A DNA stretch of 40,558 bases from Promethearchaeota archaeon (lineage in GTDB: Archaea > Asgardarchaeota > Lokiarchaeia > Sigyniarchaeales > SOKP01): contig JAHPYZ010000043.1 of the NCBI GenBank assembly GCA_019058425.1, positions 1 to 40,558 on the forward strand, read 5' to 3'. Positions 16,891 through 24,898 of the stretch are shown here, piece by piece. The position numbers and the translations under genes are program-made. How positions within the stretch are numbered: the first letter of the stretch is position 1; each line of letters begins with the position of its first letter. The notes under the pieces are model-generated. The model made no database searches and had not been told where the DNA came from. It saw only the letters and a program-made list of their open reading frames with translations.

Positions 16891-17478
16891 ATGACTTCTG
16901 AAGATAATCAAGAAAGATTTTATAATACAATGTTTGAATTAGCAAGCCAGATAAAACTAAATGCTGAAACTATTAAGAGTGAAACTATTATCAATACAAT
17001 TGATTTAATTCAACAAATTAATCATGATAATAATATAACTTTTGTGTATGGCGCGGGACGTTCAGGTTTTATTGGAAGATGTTTTGCTCAACGATTAATG
17101 CATATAGGTATTAACTCATGTTTTGTCTCGGATGCTGTAACCCGCCAATACACAAATAATGATCTTTTAATTTTAGTAAGTGGGAGTGGAGAAACAACCT
17201 CGACAGTCGCAATCGCTAAGAAAGCAAAAGAAATCGGAGGGAAACTCATCTCTTTAAGTAATAATCCAAACAGTACAATAGGTAAACTATCTGATTATGT
17301 AATTGAAATAAAAGGCAAAAGTAAAGATATCGCTTTAACTCAAGAAACTCTTGCACCCTATACTAGCCTTTTTGATATTTCCGCTTTAGCAGTCTTAGAT
17401 TCGATAGGAGGAATATTGATGAATAAAATGGGAATGACTGAACAAGATATTGATAAAAGACACGCTACAATAGAATAA
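16891..17478 (+). CDS. hxlB: 6-phospho-3-hexuloisomerase (SIS domain)
   Basis: This enzyme interconverts D-arabino-hex-3-ulose 6-phosphate and fructose 6-phosphate. In archaea it works with hexulose-6-phosphate synthase in the ribulose monophosphate route, mostly to make pentose phosphates. The 195-residue length is typical. The SIS domain shows YGAGRSGFIGRCFAQRLMHIG (about 54-74), the phosphosugar loop SGSGETTS, LISLSNNPNSTIG, the family-specific LAPYTSLFDISALAVLDSIGG, and the C-terminal RHATIE with its catalytic-type His. No synthase gene is in the window. It is third in a tight plus-strand series and is followed after 2 nt by a SET-domain gene. Confidence 0.92.
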   Translation: MTSEDNQERFYNTMFELASQIKLNAETIKSETIINTIDLIQQINHDNNITFVYGAGRSGFIGRCFAQRLMHIGINSCFVSDAVTRQYTNNDLLILVSGSGETTSTVAIAKKAKEIGGKLISLSNNPNSTIGKLSDYVIEIKGKSKDIALTQETLAPYTSLFDISALAVLDSIGGILMNKMGMTEQDIDKRHATIE

Positions 17479-17480
17479 TC

Positions 17481-17876
17481 ATGCACGAATTTATAGAAAT
17501 CAAACCTATTTCTGAAAAAAAAGGGAGAGGAGCTTTTGCTAGAAAGCCAATAAAAAAAGATACAGTTATTGATGTGGCTAATGTAGTCCCTATTCCTAAC
17601 AAAGAATACAAGAAAGTATGTCGAACAATTCTGTATAATTACTGTTATATTTGGGAAGATCCAGAACATATGCCAGCATTTAAAAATGCCATAACTCTTA
17701 GTATAAGTCAATTTATCAATCACTCTTATGAACCTAATGTTAAATATCTATATGACTATGAGAATAAAGCTATAGAATTTTCTGCCATTAGAGATATTTC
17801 AGAAGGGGAGGAATTAACAGTAAATTATAATGGACTTATTGATGATAAAAGTCCTATGTGGTTTGAAGTGGAATAA
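17481..17876 (+). CDS. SET-domain protein (putative lysine methyltransferase), copy 1
   Basis: SET proteins transfer methyl groups from S-adenosylmethionine to lysines. The 131-residue protein is a bare SET domain: KKGRGAFARKPIKKDTVI is the N-terminal strand pair, SISQFINHSYEPNV contains the NHxxxPN cofactor motif, and EGEELTVNYNG holds the catalytic-type tyrosine. There is no pre-SET or Cys-rich post-SET region; the end, SPMWFEVE, is shared with copy 2. It starts 2 nt after the hexuloisomerase, so the two are co-transcribed. The substrate is unknown; a small basic chromatin protein or a metabolic enzyme are both possible. Confidence 0.88.
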   Translation: MHEFIEIKPISEKKGRGAFARKPIKKDTVIDVANVVPIPNKEYKKVCRTILYNYCYIWEDPEHMPAFKNAITLSISQFINHSYEPNVKYLYDYENKAIEFSAIRDISEGEELTVNYNGLIDDKSPMWFEVE

Positions 17877-17906
17877 TTCATTTTTTATTTCAAAAAGACT
17901 TATCAA

Positions 17907-17914
17907 TTTAAATA
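17907..17914 (+). promoter_or_regulatory. TATA-like box upstream of SET copy 2
   Basis: TTTAAATA sits 33 nt before the GTG start of the second SET gene. Transcription would begin near 17937, leaving a leader of about 10 nt, so copy 2 may have its own promoter despite following copy 1. Confidence 0.45.
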
Positions 17915-17946
17915 CTTTTTATTAAAATCATAATATAATCCTTAAG

Positions 17947-18354
17947 GTGAATTCCACGAAAAGTCTTATAGAAGTAAAATTCATATCAAAGAGAAAAGGT
18001 AGGGGTGTATTTGCTAAGAAGAATATCGCAAAAGATGTGATTATAGATATTGCATATATAATCCTTATCTCTAACAAAGATTGGGACTTAATCGAAGACA
18101 CTATTTTATCTAATTATTCTTTTGAATGGGATGATCCTAAGTGCATTGGAGAATATGATTCCGCAATCTCCTTAAGTGTTAGTCAATTTATAAATCATTC
18201 ATATGAACCGAATATAAAATATGACTATGATTATAAAAATAAATGTATCAAGTATATCACGCTTCGAGAAATTTCTAAAGGAGAGGAAATTACTGTAAAT
18301 TATAATGGTGAGCCATCTAACGATTCACCTATGTGGTTTGAAGTAGAGGATTGA
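17947..18354 (+). CDS. SET-domain protein (putative lysine methyltransferase), copy 2
   Basis: This 135-residue SET protein is a tandem paralogue of copy 1, with roughly half of positions identical by eye. It shares KGRGxFAxK, SQFINHSYEPN, GEEITVNYNG and the terminal SPMWFEVE. Differences cluster in the middle (residues about 40-65), the region that usually forms the substrate-facing SET-I insert, which suggests different targets. The GTG start at 17947 overlaps an AAGGTG sequence, so initiation may be leaderless. Its stop is one base from the stop of the convergent endonuclease IV gene. Confidence 0.87.
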   Translation: MNSTKSLIEVKFISKRKGRGVFAKKNIAKDVIIDIAYIILISNKDWDLIEDTILSNYSFEWDDPKCIGEYDSAISLSVSQFINHSYEPNIKYDYDYKNKCIKYITLREISKGEEITVNYNGEPSNDSPMWFEVED

Positions 18355-18355
18355 T

Positions 18356-19225
18356 TTATTTATTTCTTAATGATTTTAAGGTTTTTAGATTCATAATATC
18401 TTCTTTCATATCTTTGCCTTTCGGAGTTTCCAATATTCCTGGCATATCTTTAAATCTTTCATCATTAACTAAAAAGGAAAATGGTTCTTTCCCAATTTTT
18501 CCTTGAGCAATATGGGTATGTCTGTCAACTCTAGAACCACATTCCTTATCAGTATCATTCAAATGGAATGCATACAAGTATTTCAGCCCAATTACATCAT
18601 CGAAATCATTCCACATCTCTTCGTATCCTTTTTTTGTTCTATAGTCGTATCCTGCCGCGAAGGAATGAGCGGTATCAAAGCAAATACCAATCCTATTCTT
18701 ATTTTGTATTTTATCAATTATTGTCCTGAAATGATGGAATTTATTTCCTAATCCTTTTCCTTGTCCTGCTGTTGTTTCAAGTAATATTATAACTTTTGAA
18801 CTTTTAGTAACCTCCATGAGCATATTTAATTGTTCAGCAATTTGAAAGAATGCTTCTTTTTTAGTAATTTCCTCCTTGTCACTAATTGGGATGACTCCAG
18901 GGTGCATATTTTCATATTCTATAGTTAATTGCTCAACTTTGGTAAGCTCATCAAGCATGGCATTATATGATTTTTCTAATTTCTCTTTATCTAAACTTGC
19001 AAGATTTACTAAATAGCTATTATGAGATACGACAGGCCAAATTTCATCTTTCAACTCCTCCTTCTTATTTATAAAATCATCAATTTCTTTTTGCTTTAGA
19101 GGCCCAGAATTCCAACCACGAACATTCCTAACAAAAACTTGTAATGTCTCACAACCCAATTCTTTACCTGTCTCAAATGCCTTATACTTACCGCCAGAAA
19201 CACTCATATGTGCACCGATTCTCAT
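18356..19225 (-). CDS. nfo: Endonuclease IV (AP endonuclease)
   Basis: This zinc enzyme cuts DNA 5' of abasic sites in base-excision repair. The 289-residue TIM-barrel protein has all nine metal ligands of the family in order: H68 (SHNSY), H108 (MHPG), E150 (LLETTAGQG), D184 and H187 (CFDTAH), H221 (HLND), D234 and H236 (RVDRHTH) and E266 (LETPKG). The N-terminus MRIGAHMSVSGG and the loop QVFVRNVRGW are typical. It ends one base from the second SET gene (convergent) and is transcribed away from the next small membrane protein. Complete and normal in length. Confidence 0.95.
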   Translation of the reverse strand: MRIGAHMSVSGGKYKAFETGKELGCETLQVFVRNVRGWNSGPLKQKEIDDFINKKEELKDEIWPVVSHNSYLVNLASLDKEKLEKSYNAMLDELTKVEQLTIEYENMHPGVIPISDKEEITKKEAFFQIAEQLNMLMEVTKSSKVIILLETTAGQGKGLGNKFHHFRTIIDKIQNKNRIGICFDTAHSFAAGYDYRTKKGYEEMWNDFDDVIGLKYLYAFHLNDTDKECGSRVDRHTHIAQGKIGKEPFSFLVNDERFKDMPGILETPKGKDMKEDIMNLKTLKSLRNK

Positions 19226-19311
19226 TTAAATCTCCTAAAAACAATATTTAATAGAATAGTTTGGAATAATTTAATATATCTTAAAAATTGGACTACTCAT
19301 TATTAAAAATG

Positions 19312-19320
19312 TTTATATTT
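19312..19320 (+). promoter_or_regulatory. TATA-like box upstream of small membrane protein
   Basis: TTTATATTT lies about 46 nt before the TTG at 19366. A start site near 19342 would leave a leader of about 24 nt carrying the GAGGTG ribosome-binding sequence at 19351-19357. Confidence 0.45.
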
Positions 19321-19365
19321 AGTATTATAAGTTACCTTTTTAACATATAGAGAGGTGTAGATCTC

Positions 19366-19572
19366 TTGGAAGTTGACCAACAAATTTTAAAGAGTGCAAT
19401 AAAATTTTTAGGACTCATATTTATGATATGTGGGTGTCTTTTATTTATTGACTATTTGTTTATACCACCAAATGCTATTTTATTCGGCTTAGTTTTCTTA
19501 CCACAAATAGTATCCCCAATATTAATTGCTTCGGTTGGAATTGCGTTAAATATGATTTCTAAAGCATTATAA
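19366..19572 (+). CDS. Small membrane protein, two helices (TTG start)
   Basis: The 68-residue protein starts with a short polar segment (MEVDQQILKSA) and has two hydrophobic helices (about 12-30 and 37-62), joined by IPPNA. The TTG start is supported by a GAGGTG Shine-Dalgarno-like sequence about 9 nt upstream and a TATA-like box at a sensible distance. There is no recognised family or catalytic motif. It stands alone between the divergent endonuclease IV gene and the charged-helix protein. Confidence 0.65.
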   Translation: MEVDQQILKSAIKFLGLIFMICGCLLFIDYLFIPPNAILFGLVFLPQIVSPILIASVGIALNMISKAL

Positions 19573-19589
19573 AAAAAATATTAAATTCA

Positions 19590-19597
19590 TTTTTTTT
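19590..19597 (+). terminator. T-run terminator after small membrane protein
   Basis: Eight T residues occur 18 nt after the stop at 19572, followed by ATTTACTTC. It fits oligo-T termination but is not accompanied by a hairpin. Confidence 0.4.
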
Positions 19598-19749
19598 ATT
19601 TACTTCTAAACAGATTCCTATAAATTTTAAAGAGTTTATATTTTTAACTCAACTTATATAGAAAAAATCATAAATTATTAGTAAACGAATAACTTATGTA
19701 AAAATTATTTGTTATTTAAAAATCAAAAAAAGTATTTGGTGTTTATATT

Positions 19750-21708
19750 ATGGAAATAGAAAAACCGAACGATGAACAATTAGAAAAAGAAAGGATAGAG
19801 AGAGAACAACTTGAAAAAGAGCAACTTGAAAAGGAAAGAATGGAAAAACAAAGAAATGAGAATAAACTATATCCCCATGACTCACTGTTTATGATACCTA
19901 GTTGGAGTGATTTATTAGGTTATCCAACCTTAGGAACTTATGTTCACCATCCCGTTTCAAAAATAGTTTCAGATCCAGTTATATTTCTTAGTGGTTACGA
20001 TTATTCTATTGAGACTCCAAAAGGAACACTTCATTACCTCTTTGGTTTAGGATATTATTATCTAAAGTTTGAATTAGAATCTGGTAAATATATTACCGAC
20101 AATCGAATATTAACAGGATTAGTACTTTCTGACTTTGTGTATGACCACATGGCTACTTCAGAAAATATAACATTAGAAGAAGATAAAGATGTTATTATAG
20201 CAGAAAAAGTGATTAAAATTCCTATTAATTTGTCATACAAATCAGAAGAGCATTTATCTTTCATAAAGGGGGTATTAATGAGAAATGTTTTCATACCAAA
20301 TAAAGATATATTTATGGAGATGATGGAAAGAATCCGTCAGGATGATTCATATCAAATTAATAAAGAGGGGCATATGCTTTTGAGTACTCATTGGGATTAC
20401 TACAATCAAATTTTAGTTTCTGAAAAGATGAGAGAAAAGACGGATAATTCTTACCTAAATTCAACCGCTGGATTAGATGGGATTAATTTTGGTGTAGATC
20501 ATCATTTACAGGAAACCATTTCTAATGTAAACCTAAGTATTATAGAAGGTAATATTGACTATTTGAGAAATGTTTATTCTAATCTTGAATTTGATCCAAT
20601 GTATATCTTCTCCATTATAGAAAATGCATCAATAATGCTAGATTCCAATATACCACAAATCTCTTCGAATAAAAGAGAATCAATAAATAAAATGTCTTCT
20701 AAGGAGTCGATTTTTACTTCCGCAGAAGACCGTTTGTATTCATTTATCAGTTGGCCAGTCCAATTTAGAAGAAAGGCAGAAAAAGAGCTTCCAGTTTTGT
20801 CTAAAAAGGAAAAATACCCCGCATACGTTCTTCAAAATGATGTTCAAAAGCCTAGTATCAGTCCCACAAAAATATCTGACGCCGAACAAGAAAAATTTGA
20901 GATCGACACATTAAAATCAAAAAAAGTTGAGTCTAAACCATTACCTAATCCCCCAAAACCTGATTTTAAACAAATTTTCTTATATCTAAAAATAGTACTT
21001 GATGAAGATTATGAAATGAGATCTATTGGACAAGCATTTGAAATCGCCAGAGAAAGTATGAGGCAAATTGGAGTTAGTGCAACCACAACTGAGCAGAGCA
21101 AAATTTGGGAAATGAGTAAGTATGCTAATATTTACATGAAAAAGGAACCAAATTTTGGTTTACCTTTAAAAGAAAAACAAGAACTGCTTCAAAAGGTTAT
21201 TAAGTGGATATTTGAGCTTGAGGAAGAAGAACGAAAGGAAAAGGAAAGGTTAGAAAGAGCTCGTTTAGAGAAAGAGAGAATAGAGAGAATGGAGAGGGAG
21301 AGAAAAGAAAGAGAAAGTCAAGAAAAGGCAAAGCAAGAAAGAGAACATCAAGAGAAAATTCGAAAAGAAAGAGAGAGGGTAAGGCAAGAACAATTAGAAA
21401 AAGCAAGGTTAGAAAAAATCGAAAGAGAAAAACAAAAAGAAATCAGATTAGAACGAGAAAGGATAGAAAAAATTGAAAGAGAAAAGCAAAAGGAAATCAT
21501 GTTAGAACAAGAAAGGATAGAGAAGGAGAAAAAAGAATTAGAAGCCATCCAAAAAGAAAAGCAAGAACTTGAACGGTTAAAACAAGAGAGAAAGCAAAAA
21601 GAAAAAGAAGCGAAACAAGAAATCAAAAGAAGAAAAAAATTAGAAAAACAAAAGAAAAAATTAGAAAAAAAGAAGCAAAAAGAACAAGAAAAGATGAAAA
21701 ACCTCTAA
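19750..21708 (+). CDS. Large protein with unknown globular core and long charged single-alpha-helix tail
   Basis: I do not recognise the core of this 652-residue protein. Residues 8-37 are an EQLEKER-type charged helix. Residues about 40-330 appear globular with aromatic-rich segments (SLFMIPSWSDLLGYP, LFGLGYYYLKFEL, STHWDYYNQIL). Residues about 395-490 form a second helical domain (PDFKQIFLYLKIVLDEDYE and onward). From about 490 to the end, more than 150 residues are almost only E, K, R, Q, L and I with i/i+4 acidic-basic pairs, as in single alpha helices of caldesmon, ezrin and myosins, rather than a clean coiled-coil heptad. There is no signal peptide or membrane segment. A scaffold or cytoskeleton-linked role is possible but inferred. 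Confidence 0.8.
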   Translation: MEIEKPNDEQLEKERIEREQLEKEQLEKERMEKQRNENKLYPHDSLFMIPSWSDLLGYPTLGTYVHHPVSKIVSDPVIFLSGYDYSIETPKGTLHYLFGLGYYYLKFELESGKYITDNRILTGLVLSDFVYDHMATSENITLEEDKDVIIAEKVIKIPINLSYKSEEHLSFIKGVLMRNVFIPNKDIFMEMMERIRQDDSYQINKEGHMLLSTHWDYYNQILVSEKMREKTDNSYLNSTAGLDGINFGVDHHLQETISNVNLSIIEGNIDYLRNVYSNLEFDPMYIFSIIENASIMLDSNIPQISSNKRESINKMSSKESIFTSAEDRLYSFISWPVQFRRKAEKELPVLSKKEKYPAYVLQNDVQKPSISPTKISDAEQEKFEIDTLKSKKVESKPLPNPPKPDFKQIFLYLKIVLDEDYEMRSIGQAFEIARESMRQIGVSATTTEQSKIWEMSKYANIYMKKEPNFGLPLKEKQELLQKVIKWIFELEEEERKEKERLERARLEKERIERMERERKERESQEKAKQEREHQEKIRKERERVRQEQLEKARLEKIEREKQKEIRLERERIEKIEREKQKEIMLEQERIEKEKKELEAIQKEKQELERLKQERKQKEKEAKQEIKRRKKLEKQKKKLEKKKQKEQEKMKNL

Positions 21709-21739
21709 TTCAAATAGAGAATATAGAAATCGTAAGTAA

Positions 21740-23470
21740 TTAAAACTCATATTTTTCCAATCTCTTCCAAAAAGATTTTAATTCTTCTACCTTGAAAGTG
21801 AATTTCATCTCTACTGGGTCTGAGGCTTCTTCTCTGAAAAAATCCGGAACATTATTCATTTCTTGAGTAATTCCTGCTCTTTCATTAAATGCAAGTTCAA
21901 TTCTTATGATATCAATACCAATTTTAATTATATCATCTCTTGTTAGATTTAAATCATACATAGCATTAATTGCATTAGCTAAGATTTCCATATTTTCATA
22001 ACTAGGACCTATAAAATAGCAACATCCCATTGAATCCATTATTGCCGTGTAAATCTGTAATTCGAAAGATAAATCGAGTTTATTCTCGTTTTTCGTTAAT
22101 TCTCCATAGTCTTTATGTAAACTTGGAACTCGGTTGGCGATAGCTGCTCCAGCAGTATGGTCAGCCCCCATTGGTGAAGTTGCATAGGTAGCTCCCATCG
22201 CTTTAAAAACTCTACTATCATACGCCGAAATTCCTTGGCCTTTCACTTGGGGAATTCGCTTTGCACTCAGTATCTCTCCAATATTTTTAACGCCATTGCC
22301 ATATAATTTTCCCTCTTCAGTATTGTTCCGAATTTCAGTATTCAAAATTTCAAAAGTTTTTTCAGCATTTCCCCATTCTATGTTTCCACAATCCATAGTT
22401 ACACCCACTGTTCCACCAAACTCAATAGTGTCAATACCTACATCATCACATAAGTGATCTATTTTAGCCAAACTATCTAAATCGTCAATCATCAAGTTAC
22501 TGCCATTTAGTGCCATAGTTTCATATTCTAAACTTGATGTTATATGATTCCCTTGCTCATCGACAACTAAATTTGAACATTTTATTACGCATGTGGGAGA
22601 ACAAGCAAGTCTATTTTTACCTCCTCTCGCAACCACAAGTTCATGAAGTTTTTCTCCTGAAATATTTTCAATCTTATCGTAAGAGCCCATATGAAAATTC
22701 TTAGTTGGTATACCTCCATATCCACTCATGGCTGCCATCATCATTGGAGTTCCAAATATTGAGAATTTTTCCTTAGTTTCAGCTAAAGTTTTCGCAAATG
22801 GAGTTGATACTTCTCTGAATTTCTTAATGTCATGCATTTCTGCTTTTGAAGTTTTTGAGGGAATTATAACTATTGCTTTTATTTTTTTTGAACCCATTAC
22901 AGCTCCTAATCCACCTCTAGCAGCATGTCTACTTGGGTATCCTTCCATATCATTTGCCCCAACTGTTGCTGATTTCATTAAGTATTCACCCGCAGGGCCA
23001 ATAGAGTAAATGCCAATTTTTTCTCCATATTTTTCTTTCAATCTCGAATGAAGTTCATAATTACCTAAACCTTCATATTCATCTGCGGGTAGTATCTTGA
23101 TATTTTCCTCATTAATTAAAATAAATTTTAATGTTGATGATGTATCTTCTAAAACTATAGCTCTAATACCATATCTTGCTAACATCCAACCAGGTCTTCC
23201 ACCTACATTGGCTTCTTTTATCCCATTAGTTAAGGGACTTTTCGCTCCTACAGATGTACGGGCAGAACAAGGAAATGGACTACCAGCAAGAACTCCATTG
23301 GCAAGAATTAGTTTATTTTCCCTTCCTAAAGGATCACATAACGGAGGGACTTCATCATGAATAATCTGAGAAGTTAATGCTCTTGCTCCTAATAAAAAAT
23401 ATTTTGAATCGGAGGTTATCCCTTCAAATTGAATTTCTCCGTTCTCAACATTTATTCTCGCAATTTTCAT
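21740..23470 (-). CDS. Aldehyde:ferredoxin oxidoreductase family protein (tungstopterin, 4Fe-4S)
   Basis: Family members oxidise aldehydes to acids using a tungsten bis-pterin centre and pass electrons to ferredoxin. The 576-residue length fits. N-terminal pterin-binding motifs include SARTSVGAKSPLTNGI (69-84) and VGGRPGWMLARYGIRAIVL (89-107), then AARGGLGAVMGSKKIKAI (183-200). Cluster cysteines are C290, C294 and C298 (ACSPTCVIKC), with the distal Cys in MGCCYF at 483/484. The first pair is spaced C-x3-C, where the Pyrococcus enzymes have C-x2-C. Which of the aldehyde, formaldehyde or other substrates is used cannot be told. No maturation gene is adjacent; a QueG-like 4Fe-4S protein lies upstream on the same strand. 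Confidence 0.93.
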   Translation of the reverse strand: MKIARINVENGEIQFEGITSDSKYFLLGARALTSQIIHDEVPPLCDPLGRENKLILANGVLAGSPFPCSARTSVGAKSPLTNGIKEANVGGRPGWMLARYGIRAIVLEDTSSTLKFILINEENIKILPADEYEGLGNYELHSRLKEKYGEKIGIYSIGPAGEYLMKSATVGANDMEGYPSRHAARGGLGAVMGSKKIKAIVIIPSKTSKAEMHDIKKFREVSTPFAKTLAETKEKFSIFGTPMMMAAMSGYGGIPTKNFHMGSYDKIENISGEKLHELVVARGGKNRLACSPTCVIKCSNLVVDEQGNHITSSLEYETMALNGSNLMIDDLDSLAKIDHLCDDVGIDTIEFGGTVGVTMDCGNIEWGNAEKTFEILNTEIRNNTEEGKLYGNGVKNIGEILSAKRIPQVKGQGISAYDSRVFKAMGATYATSPMGADHTAGAAIANRVPSLHKDYGELTKNENKLDLSFELQIYTAIMDSMGCCYFIGPSYENMEILANAINAMYDLNLTRDDIIKIGIDIIRIELAFNERAGITQEMNNVPDFFREEASDPVEMKFTFKVEELKSFWKRLEKYEF

Positions 23471-23577
23471 ATTTACATAATAATAGTTGGGACTATTTTA
23501 TTTTTACCTTAATTTGATTAATGAAGTTTTTAAGCGTTTTTTTAATATTCAATGAAAGTTATTTCTCTTAGATAAGA

Positions 23578-23585
23578 TTTAAATA
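23578..23585 (+). promoter_or_regulatory. TATA-like box upstream of small membrane protein
   Basis: TTTAAATA lies 43 nt before the ATG at 23621. A start site near 23608 and a GGTGAT sequence just before the ATG make a compact, plausible promoter with a leader of about 13 nt. Confidence 0.5.
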
Positions 23586-23620
23586 TCTAAAAAGTCTAGT
23601 GAATTAGTGGGTGATTATGC

Positions 23621-23863
23621 ATGATAGATAATAAACAAAAAGAATTGATTAAAAGAAAGGAATTCTTACATTACGAAGGGCACCTGGTATATTTAATTTT
23701 AATTGTCGTATATTGCATTTCTTATCCATTATGGAGTCTATTACCCTCAAATGAATTTACTGGATTTGTATCATTTGGTATATTTCTAACACTCTTCGCA
23801 ATTATTTGGAAGCTTTTATTTAAATGGAATTTCAAGAAACTAAAATTTCGAAAAAAAAACTAG
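23621..23863 (+). CDS. Small membrane protein, two helices
   Basis: The 80-residue protein opens with a basic, polar segment (NKQKELIKRKEF), has two hydrophobic helices (about 21-39 and 48-66), and ends in a strongly basic tail (KWNFKKLKFRKKN). Basic residues at both ends predict that both termini are cytoplasmic. The start is supported by the TATA-like box and GGTGA sequence upstream. It lies between the divergent aldehyde oxidoreductase and the convergent QueG-like gene. No family recognised. Confidence 0.65.
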   Translation: MIDNKQKELIKRKEFLHYEGHLVYLILIVVYCISYPLWSLLPSNEFTGFVSFGIFLTLFAIIWKLLFKWNFKKLKFRKKN

Positions 23864-23906
23864 CATTTAAATCTTTTTAACTGGAATTTTCATTTATGTT
23901 CTTTTA

Positions 23907-24752
23907 TTATTTTTTTTTTGGAATACCATCCGAGCAAGCAACGCCAACTTGGCACAAACCACAGGCATAAATATTGATCCCATAAGTTTTATTAATGAAA
24001 GGAATTGTGCTTGTTACATGTGAAGCACAAATCATTTTATCATGCCGATTTTCAAAAGATATAGCATTAACAGGGCATTTAATAATACATTCTCCACAAT
24101 TAATACAGAATTCATAAGGATCTGAGGGTCGATTTTGAGCATCAGACGGGAGTTTTAAATCAACTATAAGACTACCACACCTCATTGCTTTTCCTCGTGC
24201 ATTAATAAACCCATCAGATAGACCAAATGAGCCCAAACCTGCGGCATAACAATTATGTCTATGAGACCAGTTTGATGCCCATATTTTCCTGTTAGTTCTA
24301 AATAATTTCTTATCAAGAGTAGGAGCAAATGCATTAATTCCAAATTTTTCTAATTCCTCTACTAAGAAATTCTGGATGTTCATATTTGCCTGTTCCCCAA
24401 AAAGCCTTGTATGAGCCCATCTTACAGAGGGCATTGTTTTTGAACAATTAAGATTCTCAGTTTTAGTTGATTGATTGATAGGTAAGATATAGGCGACTAC
24501 GTTTAGATTTTTATTATTGAATTCTATATTACTCTTCTTACAATACCATTCATAAGCCTCAGAAGGAGTCAGATGAAATTCACCGATAATATTTTTATAC
24601 CTATTATAAATAGTATCATTCCCATCAGCAATACCAACTAATACATTTGGTTCAAAAATATAAGAGCCGTCAACCTTACTCATTTTATTACTTTCGTCAT
24701 TATCTAGGAATCCATTGATTTTATTGATAAACCATTCTTTATTTATATCCAT
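23907..24752 (-). CDS. QueG-like 4Fe-4S protein
   Basis: The 281-residue protein resembles epoxyqueuosine reductase and reductive-dehalogenase-type Fe-S proteins. The middle segment HRHNCYAAGLGSFGLSDGFI (about 164-183) followed by GKAMRCGSLIVDL matches the conserved xAAGLGxxGxxxxxxxxxxGxxxRxxxIxT region. Two ferredoxin-type clusters follow: CINCGECIIKCP for the first, with the later CASH and CGLCQVGVAC supplying the rest. The N-terminal region (1-130) differs from standard QueG, so the substrate is probably not epoxyqueuosine; a corrinoid-binding role is possible but not shown. There is no signal peptide. The Lrp-type regulator gene is divergent, 146 nt away. Confidence 0.8.
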   Translation of the reverse strand: MDINKEWFINKINGFLDNDESNKMSKVDGSYIFEPNVLVGIADGNDTIYNRYKNIIGEFHLTPSEAYEWYCKKSNIEFNNKNLNVVAYILPINQSTKTENLNCSKTMPSVRWAHTRLFGEQANMNIQNFLVEELEKFGINAFAPTLDKKLFRTNRKIWASNWSHRHNCYAAGLGSFGLSDGFINARGKAMRCGSLIVDLKLPSDAQNRPSDPYEFCINCGECIIKCPVNAISFENRHDKMICASHVTSTIPFINKTYGINIYACGLCQVGVACSDGIPKKK

Positions 24753-24898
24753 ACTACTAGCTTAAAGTTGTTTTAATTTCATAATTTAATTCCCAAATTT
24801 TTAAAAGCTAATTAATTTTTGTCTTATAGTCTGGAGATTAATAACTGAATAATTAATTCTACTAAAGAAATTTAACCAAAATTTAATTGTAATATATT

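Noticed and set aside
22728-23360. Two plus-strand frames of 87-93 codons opposite the aldehyde oxidoreductase
   Set aside because: They are antisense to a well-conserved gene and have no homologous motif or start signal.
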